From Bdellovibrionales bacterium (GTDB lineage Bacteria > Bdellovibrionota > Bdellovibrionia > Bdellovibrionales > UBA1609): a stretch of DNA of 64,000 bases. The notes under the pieces were generated by a model, which searched no databases, was not told where the DNA came from, and saw nothing but the letters and a program-made list of their open reading frames with translations. Each line of letters begins with the position of its first letter. Positions within the stretch are counted from its first letter, which is position 1. The translations under genes and the position numbers were made by a program. Shown here one piece after another: positions 47,469 to 56,097 of the stretch. The DNA is taken from the NCBI GenBank assembly GCA_016716765.1, contig JADJVA010000020.1, forward strand, positions 1,426,001 to 1,490,000, written 5' to 3'.

Positions 47469-48794
47469 ATGTTAGACCTTATTAAAGTAGCTATACGCAA
47501 TGTCGGTCGTAATACGAGGCGAGCCCTTATCACCATGATCACTGTTTTTATCGGGGTTTTTGTGGTGGTCGGAATTCGAGGCCTATTGAATGGCCTACAA
47601 GACGAAATTAAGGGCGGGCTGACTCGAAAAATGCACGGTGACATTCAGGTTCATCGCTTAGGATATGAGGATACCCTAGAAGCCAATCCTTATAAGATTC
47701 TTCTTCCATTTTCAGAGACCATTATCCAGACTATAAAAAACACAGAAGGTGTGGCCGAATTTACACCTCGCCTTAAAGTTATGGCCCTTTTAAATCACCA
47801 GAAAAGTCAGTCGACTACTCCGGTCATTATTAATGGGTTTTCTTCTAAGACAGAACTTGCCGTTGTACCACGGTTTCAGGACTCTTTGCAGCAGGGTAAG
47901 ATGATAGACTCTGAGCTAGAAAAAGCAGCCGAGACTGTTCAGGATGACGATTTAAATGAAGCCAAAGGCCTTGATGATCCGGCACCACAACACAAAGTTT
48001 TACCCAAAGCCGTGGGCTACCATCAACTGATGGTTACGCCTAGTTTAATGCGCGGATTGAGTGCTGAAATTGGTGATGAAGTTGTGGTTCTTTTGCAGGA
48101 CAAGGACAATATGCAACAAGCCGTGGTGGCGACACTGGTGGGCGTGATCGATTTTGCCATGCCTGGTGCCCAAGCTCGGATGGCCTGGATGGATTTTAGC
48201 ACGCTACAGGCGACAGCTGGGGTAATGGGACAAGCTTCTGAAATCGCCATCCGAATCCATGAAAAAGCAGAGGATGAAGTTGTCAAAGAAAACTTAACGA
48301 AAAAACTGGATGCAAATCTAACAGTTCAAACGTGGGTAGAGCTTGCCGGCTTTTTGCGGGATTCGCTGATCTTGCAGAATGTAATCTTCAATCTGGTGTT
48401 GTTTATCGTATTTTCAATTATGATTTCTGCCATCGTGAACACGTCACTGATGACCGTGATGGAGCGTACTCGTGAAATTGGAACATTGATGGCGTTGGGT
48501 TATCGAAGAATCCACATCACTCTTCAATTTCTGATCGAATCCGTGGTCATTGGACTGATTGGTGGTATGGCCGGAATGATATTGGCTGTTTCGATCTTGC
48601 TCTATCTTAATGCGAAGGGCTTGGTTTTTGCCCTGCCTGGCCAAACCGTCGCGACGGTCCTTTACCCTAGTGTCAGTATTTGGTTCCTGATTAATGTTTT
48701 TTTTCTAGCATTGGCTTCGGCTTTAGTGGCTAGCTTTATTCCGGCCTACAGAGCTAGCAAAATGAAGCCCGTGCAAGCTCTGACCTCTAATTGA
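47469..48794 (+). CDS. ABC transporter permease, FtsX/MacB (LolCE-like) type
   Basis: 441 aa from ATG 47469 (AAGGTGGG eight bases upstream). One N-terminal helix (ALITMITVFIGVFVVVGIRG), a ~220-residue periplasmic domain, and three C-terminal helices with the FtsX signature SLMTVMERTREIGTLMALGY. This type moves no substrate through the membrane but transmits ATPase work to the periplasm (lipoprotein release, efflux). Works with the ATPase at 50785 and the LolA-like protein at 48827. Confidence 0.92.
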   Translation: MLDLIKVAIRNVGRNTRRALITMITVFIGVFVVVGIRGLLNGLQDEIKGGLTRKMHGDIQVHRLGYEDTLEANPYKILLPFSETIIQTIKNTEGVAEFTPRLKVMALLNHQKSQSTTPVIINGFSSKTELAVVPRFQDSLQQGKMIDSELEKAAETVQDDDLNEAKGLDDPAPQHKVLPKAVGYHQLMVTPSLMRGLSAEIGDEVVVLLQDKDNMQQAVVATLVGVIDFAMPGAQARMAWMDFSTLQATAGVMGQASEIAIRIHEKAEDEVVKENLTKKLDANLTVQTWVELAGFLRDSLILQNVIFNLVLFIVFSIMISAIVNTSLMTVMERTREIGTLMALGYRRIHITLQFLIESVVIGLIGGMAGMILAVSILLYLNAKGLVFALPGQTVATVLYPSVSIWFLINVFFLALASALVASFIPAYRASKMKPVQALTSN

Positions 48795-48826
48795 TTTGGA
48801 TTTTATGGCTTCGCCTGGAGGACACT

Positions 48827-49543
48827 ATGAAGTACATGTTTTTAACTCTTATACTTTCTTTGACTACAGGCTATGCCTATGCCGAATCTGCAACCGAGAT
48901 TGTTGCTAAAGTAGAAAAGAATTTGTCGCCACCCAACTTTCGGGCCCTTTATCAATTCACAAATCATCGCTTAGACGGCACGGTTGCAACCTATGATGTT
49001 CGATTTTCAATCAAAGATGCCAACCATAGCCATGGCTACTTTCTAAAGCCCGAGCGCGAGAAGGGCCGCGAAACTCTGCGCTTAAAAGATACAATCTGGA
49101 CCTACATGCCCAGTGTTGCCAGAGCCGTTCGAGTTGCTGATCGCGAAAGTTTTGCTGGCGGCGATTTTTCAAATGCTGACGTACTACGGGTCGATTGGCT
49201 TGCGCAGTACAATGCCACCTTAGCGAAAGACAGTAAAAATCAAAGCATTATTGATTTGGTCGCAAAAAACAGCGATGCGGCTTACGCCAAGATGCGACTT
49301 TGGGTGGATAAATCCACAACACAACCGGTGCAACAGTATTTTTACGATACCAAAGGGACACTTTTGAAAATCTGCAAATATGGATCAGTCAAAACCTTTG
49401 GCAGCATCTCGCGCCCTACGCGAATGGAAATGGAAAACGTGATCACCAAACAGAAATCCGAAATGCAAATTATTGAACTTCACTTTGATAGCAAACTTCC
49501 AGACGGACGTTTCGTCGTCGATAATCTTGGAAAAGAAATATGA
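48827..49543 (+). CDS. LolA-like periplasmic lipoprotein/lipid carrier
   Basis: 238 aa, ATG with GGAGG. Signal peptide MKYMFLTLILSLTTGYAYAE. Matches the outer-membrane lipoprotein-sorting family (LolA/LolB fold): ATEIVAKVEKNLSPPNF, RETLRLKDTIWTYMPSVARA, and the C-terminal MEMENVITKQKSEMQI. Would accept lipid or lipoprotein from the FtsX-type permease and pass it to the outer membrane. Confidence 0.85.
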   Translation: MKYMFLTLILSLTTGYAYAESATEIVAKVEKNLSPPNFRALYQFTNHRLDGTVATYDVRFSIKDANHSHGYFLKPEREKGRETLRLKDTIWTYMPSVARAVRVADRESFAGGDFSNADVLRVDWLAQYNATLAKDSKNQSIIDLVAKNSDAAYAKMRLWVDKSTTQPVQQYFYDTKGTLLKICKYGSVKTFGSISRPTRMEMENVITKQKSEMQIIELHFDSKLPDGRFVVDNLGKEI

Positions 49544-50772
49544 TCCCCCTGAATCGCCAGATAATGGTAATTGGTCTTTTTCTACTTTCCCTAGGAGCAC
49601 TGAATACTTTTGCTGCTGCCCCCGAGGTTATCGAGGAGGCAGAGGGACTTGCTGAAGAAAACCCAACGACAGAGGTGCCTCACGACCAGGCTTCATCTGC
49701 TCTAAATCAGCATCGTACCAGAGCCTATGTTTTAATCGATGGCTCACAATCCATCGGTGGTTCCGATGATCAAATATATTTTCCCAATGCTCAGCTGAGT
49801 TTCTCGGGGGACTTTCAGCTCAAGACACAAAGTTTTCTTCTCGTTGATGCGGTCGGAAACTATGACAACAAAAATAGAGAATTTGATTACCTCCTTAAGC
49901 AAGTTGGATTTCGCTCGCGACTAAGCGAGAGCGTCCAATATTTCGTTGGCAAAGAGCGAAATCGCCGATCTCCGGGATTGATTGTGTCCCCAAGTGATTT
50001 TATCTATTCAAATACGAATCTACCTGGCCAGCGAGAGGATCGAAAAGGAGTTTGGCTTGCACGAGTTTCATATCAACAAATCAATCATAGCTTCGATGTC
50101 ATTGCCTTGCCCGTTCAATATGAAACCTCTGAAGGATTGCCTGAATCTCGTCAGGACAGCACCGACGGTGCCGTTCGTGGTTTAAAACAGTTCGACAATC
50201 TCGATATTAGCTTCATGCTGGGCCGGTATCTGGGAATTCGTCGAGCTGGAATGTCTGCTCAAACCCTTCTAGAAAATAAATACAAATTCTATCTAGAGCT
50301 CGGCACGCAAGAAGAATCAAAGCTCTACAATAATACAACAAGATCAAACCCAATCCAAACTCTTCTCGGCGCGGACTTTGAAGGCAGCGAAGATTTTTCT
50401 TTACGCATAGAATATTATGAAAATGGTCAGGGACTCAACGCGGATGAATTTTCTCAAATGGTGCGAACTTTTGCGCTTTTTCCTGCTATCACGGCAAGCC
50501 GAACAGGTCCGCTAAATCCTTTTTTACGTCAAAAATATCTTATTGCGAGCCTGTCTGTGCCGGAAATTCACGACAGATATAACCTGACGCTATCAGCAAT
50601 TAAAAGTCTCGAGGATGACTCAAGCCTTGGGATTTTTAGATTTGAATATATCGCCAGTGACAAACTTCTGATGGGTCTGAGCCTAAGCCAAGTTCAGGGC
50701 GGAATTGGGTCACAATATCAATATCGTAATTATGACCATCAAACCACAGTGGATCTGAAATACTCTTTTTAA
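49540..50772 (+). CDS. Outer-membrane beta-barrel of the export operon
   Basis: 410 aa, overlapping the carrier stop (ATGA). Signal peptide, then an acidic linker, then repeating amphipathic strands ending in a Phe-terminal strand (TTVDLKYSF), the barrel-assembly signal. No named family recognised, but its place between carrier and ATPase genes implies it is the outer-membrane end of the same pathway. Confidence 0.75.
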   Translation: MIPLNRQIMVIGLFLLSLGALNTFAAAPEVIEEAEGLAEENPTTEVPHDQASSALNQHRTRAYVLIDGSQSIGGSDDQIYFPNAQLSFSGDFQLKTQSFLLVDAVGNYDNKNREFDYLLKQVGFRSRLSESVQYFVGKERNRRSPGLIVSPSDFIYSNTNLPGQREDRKGVWLARVSYQQINHSFDVIALPVQYETSEGLPESRQDSTDGAVRGLKQFDNLDISFMLGRYLGIRRAGMSAQTLLENKYKFYLELGTQEESKLYNNTTRSNPIQTLLGADFEGSEDFSLRIEYYENGQGLNADEFSQMVRTFALFPAITASRTGPLNPFLRQKYLIASLSVPEIHDRYNLTLSAIKSLEDDSSLGIFRFEYIASDKLLMGLSLSQVQGGIGSQYQYRNYDHQTTVDLKYSF

Positions 50773-50784
50773 AATGGAGAATTT

Positions 50785-51468
50785 ATGATTGAACTAAAAA
50801 ATGTCTCGAAGACCTACAAAACCGGAAAAACTTTCGTGCAAGCGCTAAAGTCAGTCAACTTCAGTATTCACAAGTCGGATTTTGTTCTGATCCGAGGCCC
50901 TTCAGGGTCAGGCAAATCTACATTACTCAACATCGTTGGTCTGTTGGACAATCCCAGCGAGGGCGAGATACTGCTGAACGGAAAGCCTGTGAGCTTCGAT
51001 GATTTTGATAAACTAGCCACTTTGCGCTCAAAAACAATTTCATTTATTTTTCAGTCGTTCAATTTAAATCCTGTACTGACACTTGAAGAAAACGTCATGG
51101 TGCCACTTATGATTCGCACAGACCTTACTCGAGAAGAAAAGAAGCGTCGAGTTTCTGATTGGATTAAGAAGACCGGGCTTTATGAACACCGCCATCATCG
51201 CCCCGATGAATTATCCGGTGGTCAGCGCCAACGGGTGGCGATCGCGAGAGCCATGGTGACTGAGCCCGAACTGGTCATTGCTGATGAGCCCACGGCTAAC
51301 CTAGACTCTAAAACAGCACGCTCAATCTTAGAATTTATGAAACAACTCAATCAAGAAAAAAAGGTGACGTTTCTATTTGCCACCCACGATCCGGTGCTAG
51401 ACGAATTTGCGAAGACGCACGTTGAGATCAAAGATGGAGTTTTAACCATAACGGGAACAAACAGCTAA
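50785..51468 (+). CDS. ABC transporter ATP-binding protein, LolD/MacB type
   Basis: 227 aa. Walker A RGPSGSGKSTLLNIVGLLD, signature DELSGGQRQRVAIARAMV, Walker B ELVIADEPTANLDS, switch His in FATHDP. Partner of the 47469 permease. Twelve bases after the barrel gene. Confidence 0.95.
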   Translation: MIELKNVSKTYKTGKTFVQALKSVNFSIHKSDFVLIRGPSGSGKSTLLNIVGLLDNPSEGEILLNGKPVSFDDFDKLATLRSKTISFIFQSFNLNPVLTLEENVMVPLMIRTDLTREEKKRRVSDWIKKTGLYEHRHHRPDELSGGQRQRVAIARAMVTEPELVIADEPTANLDSKTARSILEFMKQLNQEKKVTFLFATHDPVLDEFAKTHVEIKDGVLTITGTNS

Positions 51469-52079
51469 TGACAGCGTTCACTCGAAAATCAAATATCATC
51501 ACATGGATATTTGTTTGCTTAATCGCGAACTACGTGTGCTCTGCACAGGCGGTAGAGTTCGAGGGCTTCGAGTTTCCTAGTGCTATTAAAATTGAAAATG
51601 AAACATTGGTGCTTAACGGTTTGGCGATTCGCAAGGCGACTATTTTTAAGATCAGAGTTCTGGTCGCGGCACTTTATTTGCCCGAGGTATCGAGTGATGC
51701 TGAATCTATTCTGAATTCATCTGGACGCAAACAATTGCAAATTCGCTTTCTCAAAAATCTGAGCGCAAAAACCATTGGTAATACCTGGGCAGAACAACTG
51801 ATGAAAAACTGCACTAAGGATTGCAATCTCATTATGCAAAAGTCCAAGGAATTAGAGGGCCTTCTAACCGACATTAGAGATAAAGATTTGTTAATAATCA
51901 CCTTCTCCAAGATACAGGTCACAATAGCTGGGAGCAATCAGAAGGGCGGCATGATTGAGGGTGCCGAATTCGCACAAGCTTTTCTGCAAATATGGATCGG
52001 ATCAAATCCTCTCAACGAGGACTTAAAAAAGAGTTTGCTTACATTACCAACAAAAAAATTAAAAGGAGCCGTAATATGA
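51468..52079 (+). CDS. Exported chalcone-isomerase-like protein
   Basis: 203 aa. Signal peptide (IITWIFVCLIANYVCSAQA) followed by the bacterial chalcone-isomerase-like pattern: VEFEGFEFPSAIKIENETLV, LNGLAIRKATIFKIRVLVAA, LYLPEVSSDAESIL and IQVTIAGSNQKGGMIEGAEF. Members bind fatty acids or similar ligands; few are enzymes. Start overlaps the ATPase stop by one base. Consistent with a lipid-handling operon. Confidence 0.85.
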   Translation: MTAFTRKSNIITWIFVCLIANYVCSAQAVEFEGFEFPSAIKIENETLVLNGLAIRKATIFKIRVLVAALYLPEVSSDAESILNSSGRKQLQIRFLKNLSAKTIGNTWAEQLMKNCTKDCNLIMQKSKELEGLLTDIRDKDLLIITFSKIQVTIAGSNQKGGMIEGAEFAQAFLQIWIGSNPLNEDLKKSLLTLPTKKLKGAVI

Positions 52080-52522
52080 ATAAAAAAGAAGAATTAATAG
52101 ATGGTAAAGAGGGCATGTTGATTGGTCGGAAAAACTTGATTGCGGGTTTTTGGGTCATGGCTACATTTATGTTTTTGGGATTTATATTGGTCTATCTTAG
52201 GGACTTTGCGCCGGGGGCTGCGGAATGGGCCGCGCAATACTCAACGGGCAAGCATTTTGAAACTCGCTTGGCGCACGTACATGATACTTTGTTTGGATTT
52301 TTGAATATAGTTATTGGGTATTTGCTTTTCCAAATCCGAATTTGTAGAAAAGGCGCCAGAGTCATATCCATTTCGGCACGATTAGGAGTGTTGATGCCAT
52401 TTGGAATTTTGGGAGAGGTCACATTGGGAACATCGCCCATCTTTGTACTGGTTGGCGCCGGCAGCATGACTTTCTCGATACTGCTTTTTGGTTTTGCAAT
52501 TTTTAGACACAAACAAGCTTGA
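52076..52522 (+). CDS. Small four-helix membrane protein
   Basis: 148 aa, ATG with AAAAGGAG, overlapping the previous stop. Four hydrophobic helices (NLIAGFWVMATFMFLGFILVY the first) with His in TRLAHVHDTLFGFLN. The two His and the helix layout could bind heme, but no family is recognised. Confidence 0.75.
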   Translation: MNKKEELIDGKEGMLIGRKNLIAGFWVMATFMFLGFILVYLRDFAPGAAEWAAQYSTGKHFETRLAHVHDTLFGFLNIVIGYLLFQIRICRKGARVISISARLGVLMPFGILGEVTLGTSPIFVLVGAGSMTFSILLFGFAIFRHKQA

Positions 52523-52530
52523 GGGTAAAA

Positions 52531-53067
52531 ATGAAAAATAAACTTGGAATAATTTCTCTGATTTTGTGGGTCCTGACCGTGGGTCTATTTGCCATATTTT
52601 TTGTCAAAGGTACGACCACTGTTAGTTCAGACCAGCGACGGGCAATATTGTTATCACCTAGTGAAAAGGACCTTGTCCTAGGTGAAATGCGAACAATGCT
52701 GACAGCTGTGAACGGAGTGCTTGGGGCATTGAGCGAAAATGATATGAAAAAAGCGGCTCTAGCGGCGTCTTCAGCTGGAATGGCAATGGCCGTCGACACC
52801 AGTCCCATACTAATGGCAAAACTGCCCTTAGATTTTAAGGAATTGGGAATGGGAACTCACAAAGCCTTTGATGATATTTCAACTGCCATTGGTAAGGGTA
52901 CCACTCTGCCAGAAATTTTAAAGAGCATGCATCAAATTACAAATAGATGCGTGGCTTGCCATGAGGTTAATCGATTGGCTTCTACAGAGTTGCATTTTAA
53001 TAAGATGCAAAATCAATTTGCTCTAAATATGGAGAAAAACTATGAGTGGAAAAATTATAAGCACTAA
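52531..53067 (+). CDS. Membrane-anchored cytochrome c'-like protein
   Basis: 178 aa, ATG preceded by GAGGGT. One N-terminal helix (LGIISLILWVLTVGLFAIFF), then a helical periplasmic domain and a C-terminal heme site NRCVACHEVN (about residue 143), the arrangement of cytochromes c'. Overlaps the next gene by 26 bases. Why a redox protein should belong to a Lol-like operon is an open question. Confidence 0.8.
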   Translation: MKNKLGIISLILWVLTVGLFAIFFVKGTTTVSSDQRRAILLSPSEKDLVLGEMRTMLTAVNGVLGALSENDMKKAALAASSAGMAMAVDTSPILMAKLPLDFKELGMGTHKAFDDISTAIGKGTTLPEILKSMHQITNRCVACHEVNRLASTELHFNKMQNQFALNMEKNYEWKNYKH

Positions 53068-53464
53068 AAGTCGACCAAAATGGATGATGCCATTGGCGAT
53101 AGTGGCGATGGTTTTTGGACTCGCTACTGTCATAAGTGGTGGCAAATCTTTGTTTACAGAGGTGGGAAGTGTCGCCGCAGGAAACTATGTACCGTTTGTT
53201 CTTTGGTTCAACTTCGTAGCTGGTTTTGCATATATTTTTGCGGGTGTAGGGATGGCTCAAGACCGAGCATGGTCTAAGAAATTAGCTGCTTCTATTGCGG
53301 CAGCAACGTGTCTTGTTTTTGTATTTTTTGGGATTCATATCGCAATGGGCGGGGCTTACGAAAACAGAACGGTTATGGCAATGGTCCTACGTTCAGGGTT
53401 TTGGCTGATTGTGGTGAGGCTGTTGTACTTTCGATTTAAGATGGTTAATCTGTCGAGCCCCTAA
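53042..53464 (+). CDS. DoxX-like four-helix membrane protein, copy 1
   Basis: 140 aa with four hydrophobic helices: MMPLAIVAMVFGLATVISGG first, then VLWFNFVAGFAYIFAGVGMA. Resembles small DoxX-like proteins. Nearly the same protein is encoded again at 56072-56494, with a 37-base identical block in the two genes. Last gene of the export operon. Confidence 0.8.
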   Translation: MSGKIISTKSRPKWMMPLAIVAMVFGLATVISGGKSLFTEVGSVAAGNYVPFVLWFNFVAGFAYIFAGVGMAQDRAWSKKLAASIAAATCLVFVFFGIHIAMGGAYENRTVMAMVLRSGFWLIVVRLLYFRFKMVNLSSP

Positions 53465-53685
53465 AGCCCCCAAGAAATAAAATATTAATGGTTCTTGTGT
53501 AGCTCTCGGTGGTCTTTGAACCTCGGAAGGTTCTACACAGGAGAAATTGGCGTCCCTTGGCTAGTCTTTGTAGAACCCATCTGGAAAAATTCACAAAGAA
53601 GGCTGTTCGGAAAACTCTTCTATCTTGTGCATCGCGCAGAGAGAGGGCTGGGCAGCTGCGGGCGCAGCCGCCCCTGATAAGGCAC

Positions 53686-53964
53686 CTATTCTTCATCATC
53701 TCCTTCTACTTCTTCTTTTACGATGCTGCCGTCTACAGGGTTGAAGTAGATCTCAACCTTTTTGCCCTCTTTGTTGGTCCCGTAAATTTCATAACAACTC
53801 CCTGGTTGTTTGAACTTTCTGATTTTGTAGCCAAGGTCTTCGGCCTTCTTTTTGAACGCTTCTTCCGACATCCATTTGTTCTTGGGCTCGTCGGTGCAAT
53901 TCTTTTTAGCAAAAGCCGAGACGCTGGCCAATGTGACCAGGGTTGCGAAAATAAGATGTTTCAT
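53686..53964 (-). CDS. PepSY-like exported protein
   Basis: 92 aa from ATG 53964 (GAGGAG five bases upstream). Signal peptide MKHLIFATLVTLASVSAFA. The PepSY-like fold is seen in WMSEEAFKKKAEDLGYKIRK and GKKVEIYFNPVDGSIVKEE. PepSY proteins commonly accompany di-heme cytochrome b561, which lies divergent at 54163. Confidence 0.85.
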   Translation of the reverse strand: MKHLIFATLVTLASVSAFAKKNCTDEPKNKWMSEEAFKKKAEDLGYKIRKFKQPGSCYEIYGTNKEGKKVEIYFNPVDGSIVKEEVEGDDEE

Positions 53965-54162
53965 TAGTACTCCTCTGTGTGTCATGGGTTCATTCCCATG
54001 TACCGACAAATTATCGTCATTCGCCCCCATTAAGAAATTGGGCAAATGATCTAAGGGCCTGATTTCACGTGCTTTAGGTCATTCGGTCCATAGACATAAG
54101 GGACTATGTTTTCATACTCTCACCAGAGGGCAGTGAGCCATCTTTTAAAAAGGAGTATTAAT

Positions 54163-54891
54163 ATGAAACGTGAGCTTGTTTATGACTTACCAACCAGGAT
54201 CTTTCACTGGATGTTTGCCGTTCTTTTTTTAACTGCATTTGTCATTACTAAAACTGTCGACGATGAGTCTGCAGTCTTTTCGTATCACATGCTGGCCGGC
54301 TTAGTTCTTTCTCTCCTTGTCACACTTCGGATAATTTACGGGATTTGGGGCACAAAGCATGCGCGGTTTTCTGGCTTTGCACTCAATCCAAAAGATCTCT
54401 TCAACTATTTTAAAGGAATTCTAAGTGGCTCAAAAACAAAGTGGGCGGGGCATAACCCTGCATCCAGCTGGGCCGCTATTCTAATGATAGCTATGGCGGC
54501 AGGACTTGGCCTCACCGGCTACTTGATGACGTCAGGTCCTGACAAAGAAGCTTTTGAAGACATTCATGAATTGCTGGCCAATGGATTATTTGTTGTTGCG
54601 GTTTTACATATAGCTGGCATCGTTCTGCACACATTGCGACATAAAGAAGCGATTGGACTCAGTATGATTGACGGAAAAAAAACTGATATTGCTACAGATG
54701 ATGTTATCTCTTCGTCACGTTCCGGATTAGGCGTATTGTTGCTGGGAATGGTTGTGGTTTTTGCTTTCCACTTGAACCGCAATTACGATGCTAAATCGGG
54801 AACGTTGCAATTGCTGGGTGCAACGTTACAACTGGGCGAAAATGATGGTGGTGACGATAATGGTAACGGCGATGACGAGGATGAGGATTGA
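54163..54891 (+). CDS. Cytochrome b561-type membrane protein with acidic tail
   Basis: 242 aa, ATG with AAAAGGAG. Starts YDLPTRIFHWMFAVLF, has His in FSYHMLAGLVLSLL, FEDIHELLANGLFVVAVLHI and VLHTLRHKEA, the four-helix prokaryotic b561 pattern (two b hemes, quinone oxidation or reduction). An unusual C-terminal extension adds a fifth helix and a tail of Asp/Glu/Gly (GDDNGNGDDEDED), perhaps binding metal ions. Confidence 0.9.
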   Translation: MKRELVYDLPTRIFHWMFAVLFLTAFVITKTVDDESAVFSYHMLAGLVLSLLVTLRIIYGIWGTKHARFSGFALNPKDLFNYFKGILSGSKTKWAGHNPASSWAAILMIAMAAGLGLTGYLMTSGPDKEAFEDIHELLANGLFVVAVLHIAGIVLHTLRHKEAIGLSMIDGKKTDIATDDVISSSRSGLGVLLLGMVVVFAFHLNRNYDAKSGTLQLLGATLQLGENDGGDDNGNGDDEDED

Positions 54892-54924
54892 AATCAAATT
54901 TTCTCAATCAGTGAGGAGTACGAC

Positions 54925-55467
54925 TTGAGTCAAAAAGAAAGATTAATCATTGTAGGCGTTCTCGCGCTCGTTTCAGTAATGGTCGGAGTCGATCTCATCT
55001 CTGATTATCGTGCGAGTCAGTTCACTTGGCATATTTTTGTTGAAGGTGTGATAGGATTTGCTGCTGCCTTCGGGATTTTTTACATTCTGCGCGGTTCTTA
55101 TAATCTAAAACACCGATTGGATCAGGAAATTCGCGACTACTCAGAATTCAAGAAAGAGGCTGAGGCTTGGCGGGCCGAATCTAAGAAGTACTTGGAGGGT
55201 TTATCTACGGCTATTGATCAGCAGCTTTCAAGGTAGAGCTTGTCGCCAGCCGAGAAAGAGGTCGCCTTCTTGCTTTTGAAAGGTCTAAGCCTTAAAGAAG
55301 TTGCGAGCATTCGAGATACAAGCGAAAAAACTGCACGCGTTCAGTCGATAGCTATATATTCTAAATCTGGCTTAGCTGGAAGATCTGAACTCTCAGCTTT
55401 TTTTCTAGAGGATTTGTTAGCGCCCCATCTTGAGAAAGATCAATTTATAAAGGAGAATCGAACATGA
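54925..55467 (+). pseudogene. Membrane-anchored LuxR-type regulator split by an in-frame amber codon
   Basis: Codons 1-103: two membrane helices (LIIVGVLALVSVMVGVDLIS and FVEGVIGFAAAFGIFYILRG), then a coiled coil ending STAIDQQLSR. Then TAG (55234-55236). The same frame continues with SLSPAEKEVAFLLLKGLSL, KEVASIRDTSEKTARVQSIA and SGLAGRSELSAFFLEDLL, a LuxR-type DNA-binding domain. In relatives these are one protein of about 175 aa, with Trp (TGG) where TAG stands here. Translation could restart at TTG 55240. Either a nonsense mutation, readthrough, or two separate products. Confidence 0.85.
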
Positions 55468-55946
55468 ATAATTTTTTGAAAGCACTTCTATGCGCCATAA
55501 TTTTTATTTTCTCTGGCGTCGCGAGTGCCGGCGATGCACATAAACATCCGGACAATCACGTACCAGTAAAAGGCTCTGCAGGGCATTTTACTGGAAAAAA
55601 GTATGAGAGCGATGCGCCACTAAGAACACACATGAGTGCTATTCGTACTGAGATGCAAAGTAAGATAGGCGACATACACAGCGGCCGAGTCAAAGATGAG
55701 GATTACCAGCGGCTTTCAGAAAAAATCGATACTTCGATTCAGTCAATATTCAAAGACTGCAAGCTTAATCCCGAGGCCGATGCGGCTCTGCACACGATTC
55801 TGACAGAAGTTATGGCCGGTTCTGCAGCTATGAAGACTGGCCCTAAAACTGAAGCGCGCGCACAAGGATTTCTAAAGGTCATCAAAGGCCTAGACAGTTA
55901 CGGCCAGATGTTTAACCACGCTGGTTGGAAGCCGATGACGCATTAG
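55464..55946 (+). CDS. Periplasmic helical protein, His-rich N-terminus
   Basis: 160 aa, ATG overlapping the LuxR stop (ATGA), AAAGGAG before it. Signal peptide (FLKALLCAIIFIFSGVASAG), then a His-rich metal-binding-like start (DAHKHPDNHVPVKGSAGHF), then a four-helix-like domain with DAPLRTHMSAIRTEMQ and DCKLNPEADAALHTILTEVM. Similar small proteins occur with b561 and LuxR genes; function unknown. Confidence 0.75.
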   Translation: MNNFLKALLCAIIFIFSGVASAGDAHKHPDNHVPVKGSAGHFTGKKYESDAPLRTHMSAIRTEMQSKIGDIHSGRVKDEDYQRLSEKIDTSIQSIFKDCKLNPEADAALHTILTEVMAGSAAMKTGPKTEARAQGFLKVIKGLDSYGQMFNHAGWKPMTH

Positions 55947-56097
55947 TGTGCGTGCTCAATCTATTTCTGGTTATTCCAAATCCGGACTTGTCGGTCGTTC
56001 CGAACTTTCTACCTTATTTCTCGAAGACCTCGGGACACAAAATCGGTTTGCTTTTAGTACGGAGGGAAATTATGAGTGGAAAAATCATAGGCACTAA
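55945..56097 (+). pseudogene. Second, truncated copy of the LuxR DNA-binding end
   Basis: In this frame: VRAQSISGYSKSGLVGRSEL followed by STLFLEDLG, clearly the last third of the regulator at 54925-55467. It has no start of its own and is fused in frame to a tail resembling the end of the cytochrome c'-like protein (GNYEWKNHRH). Left over from a duplication together with the next gene. Confidence 0.75.

Noticed and set aside
53509..53967. Plus-strand ORF of 152 codons opposite the PepSY gene
   Set aside because: The minus-strand PepSY gene has signal peptide, domain and ribosome site; this is its shadow.
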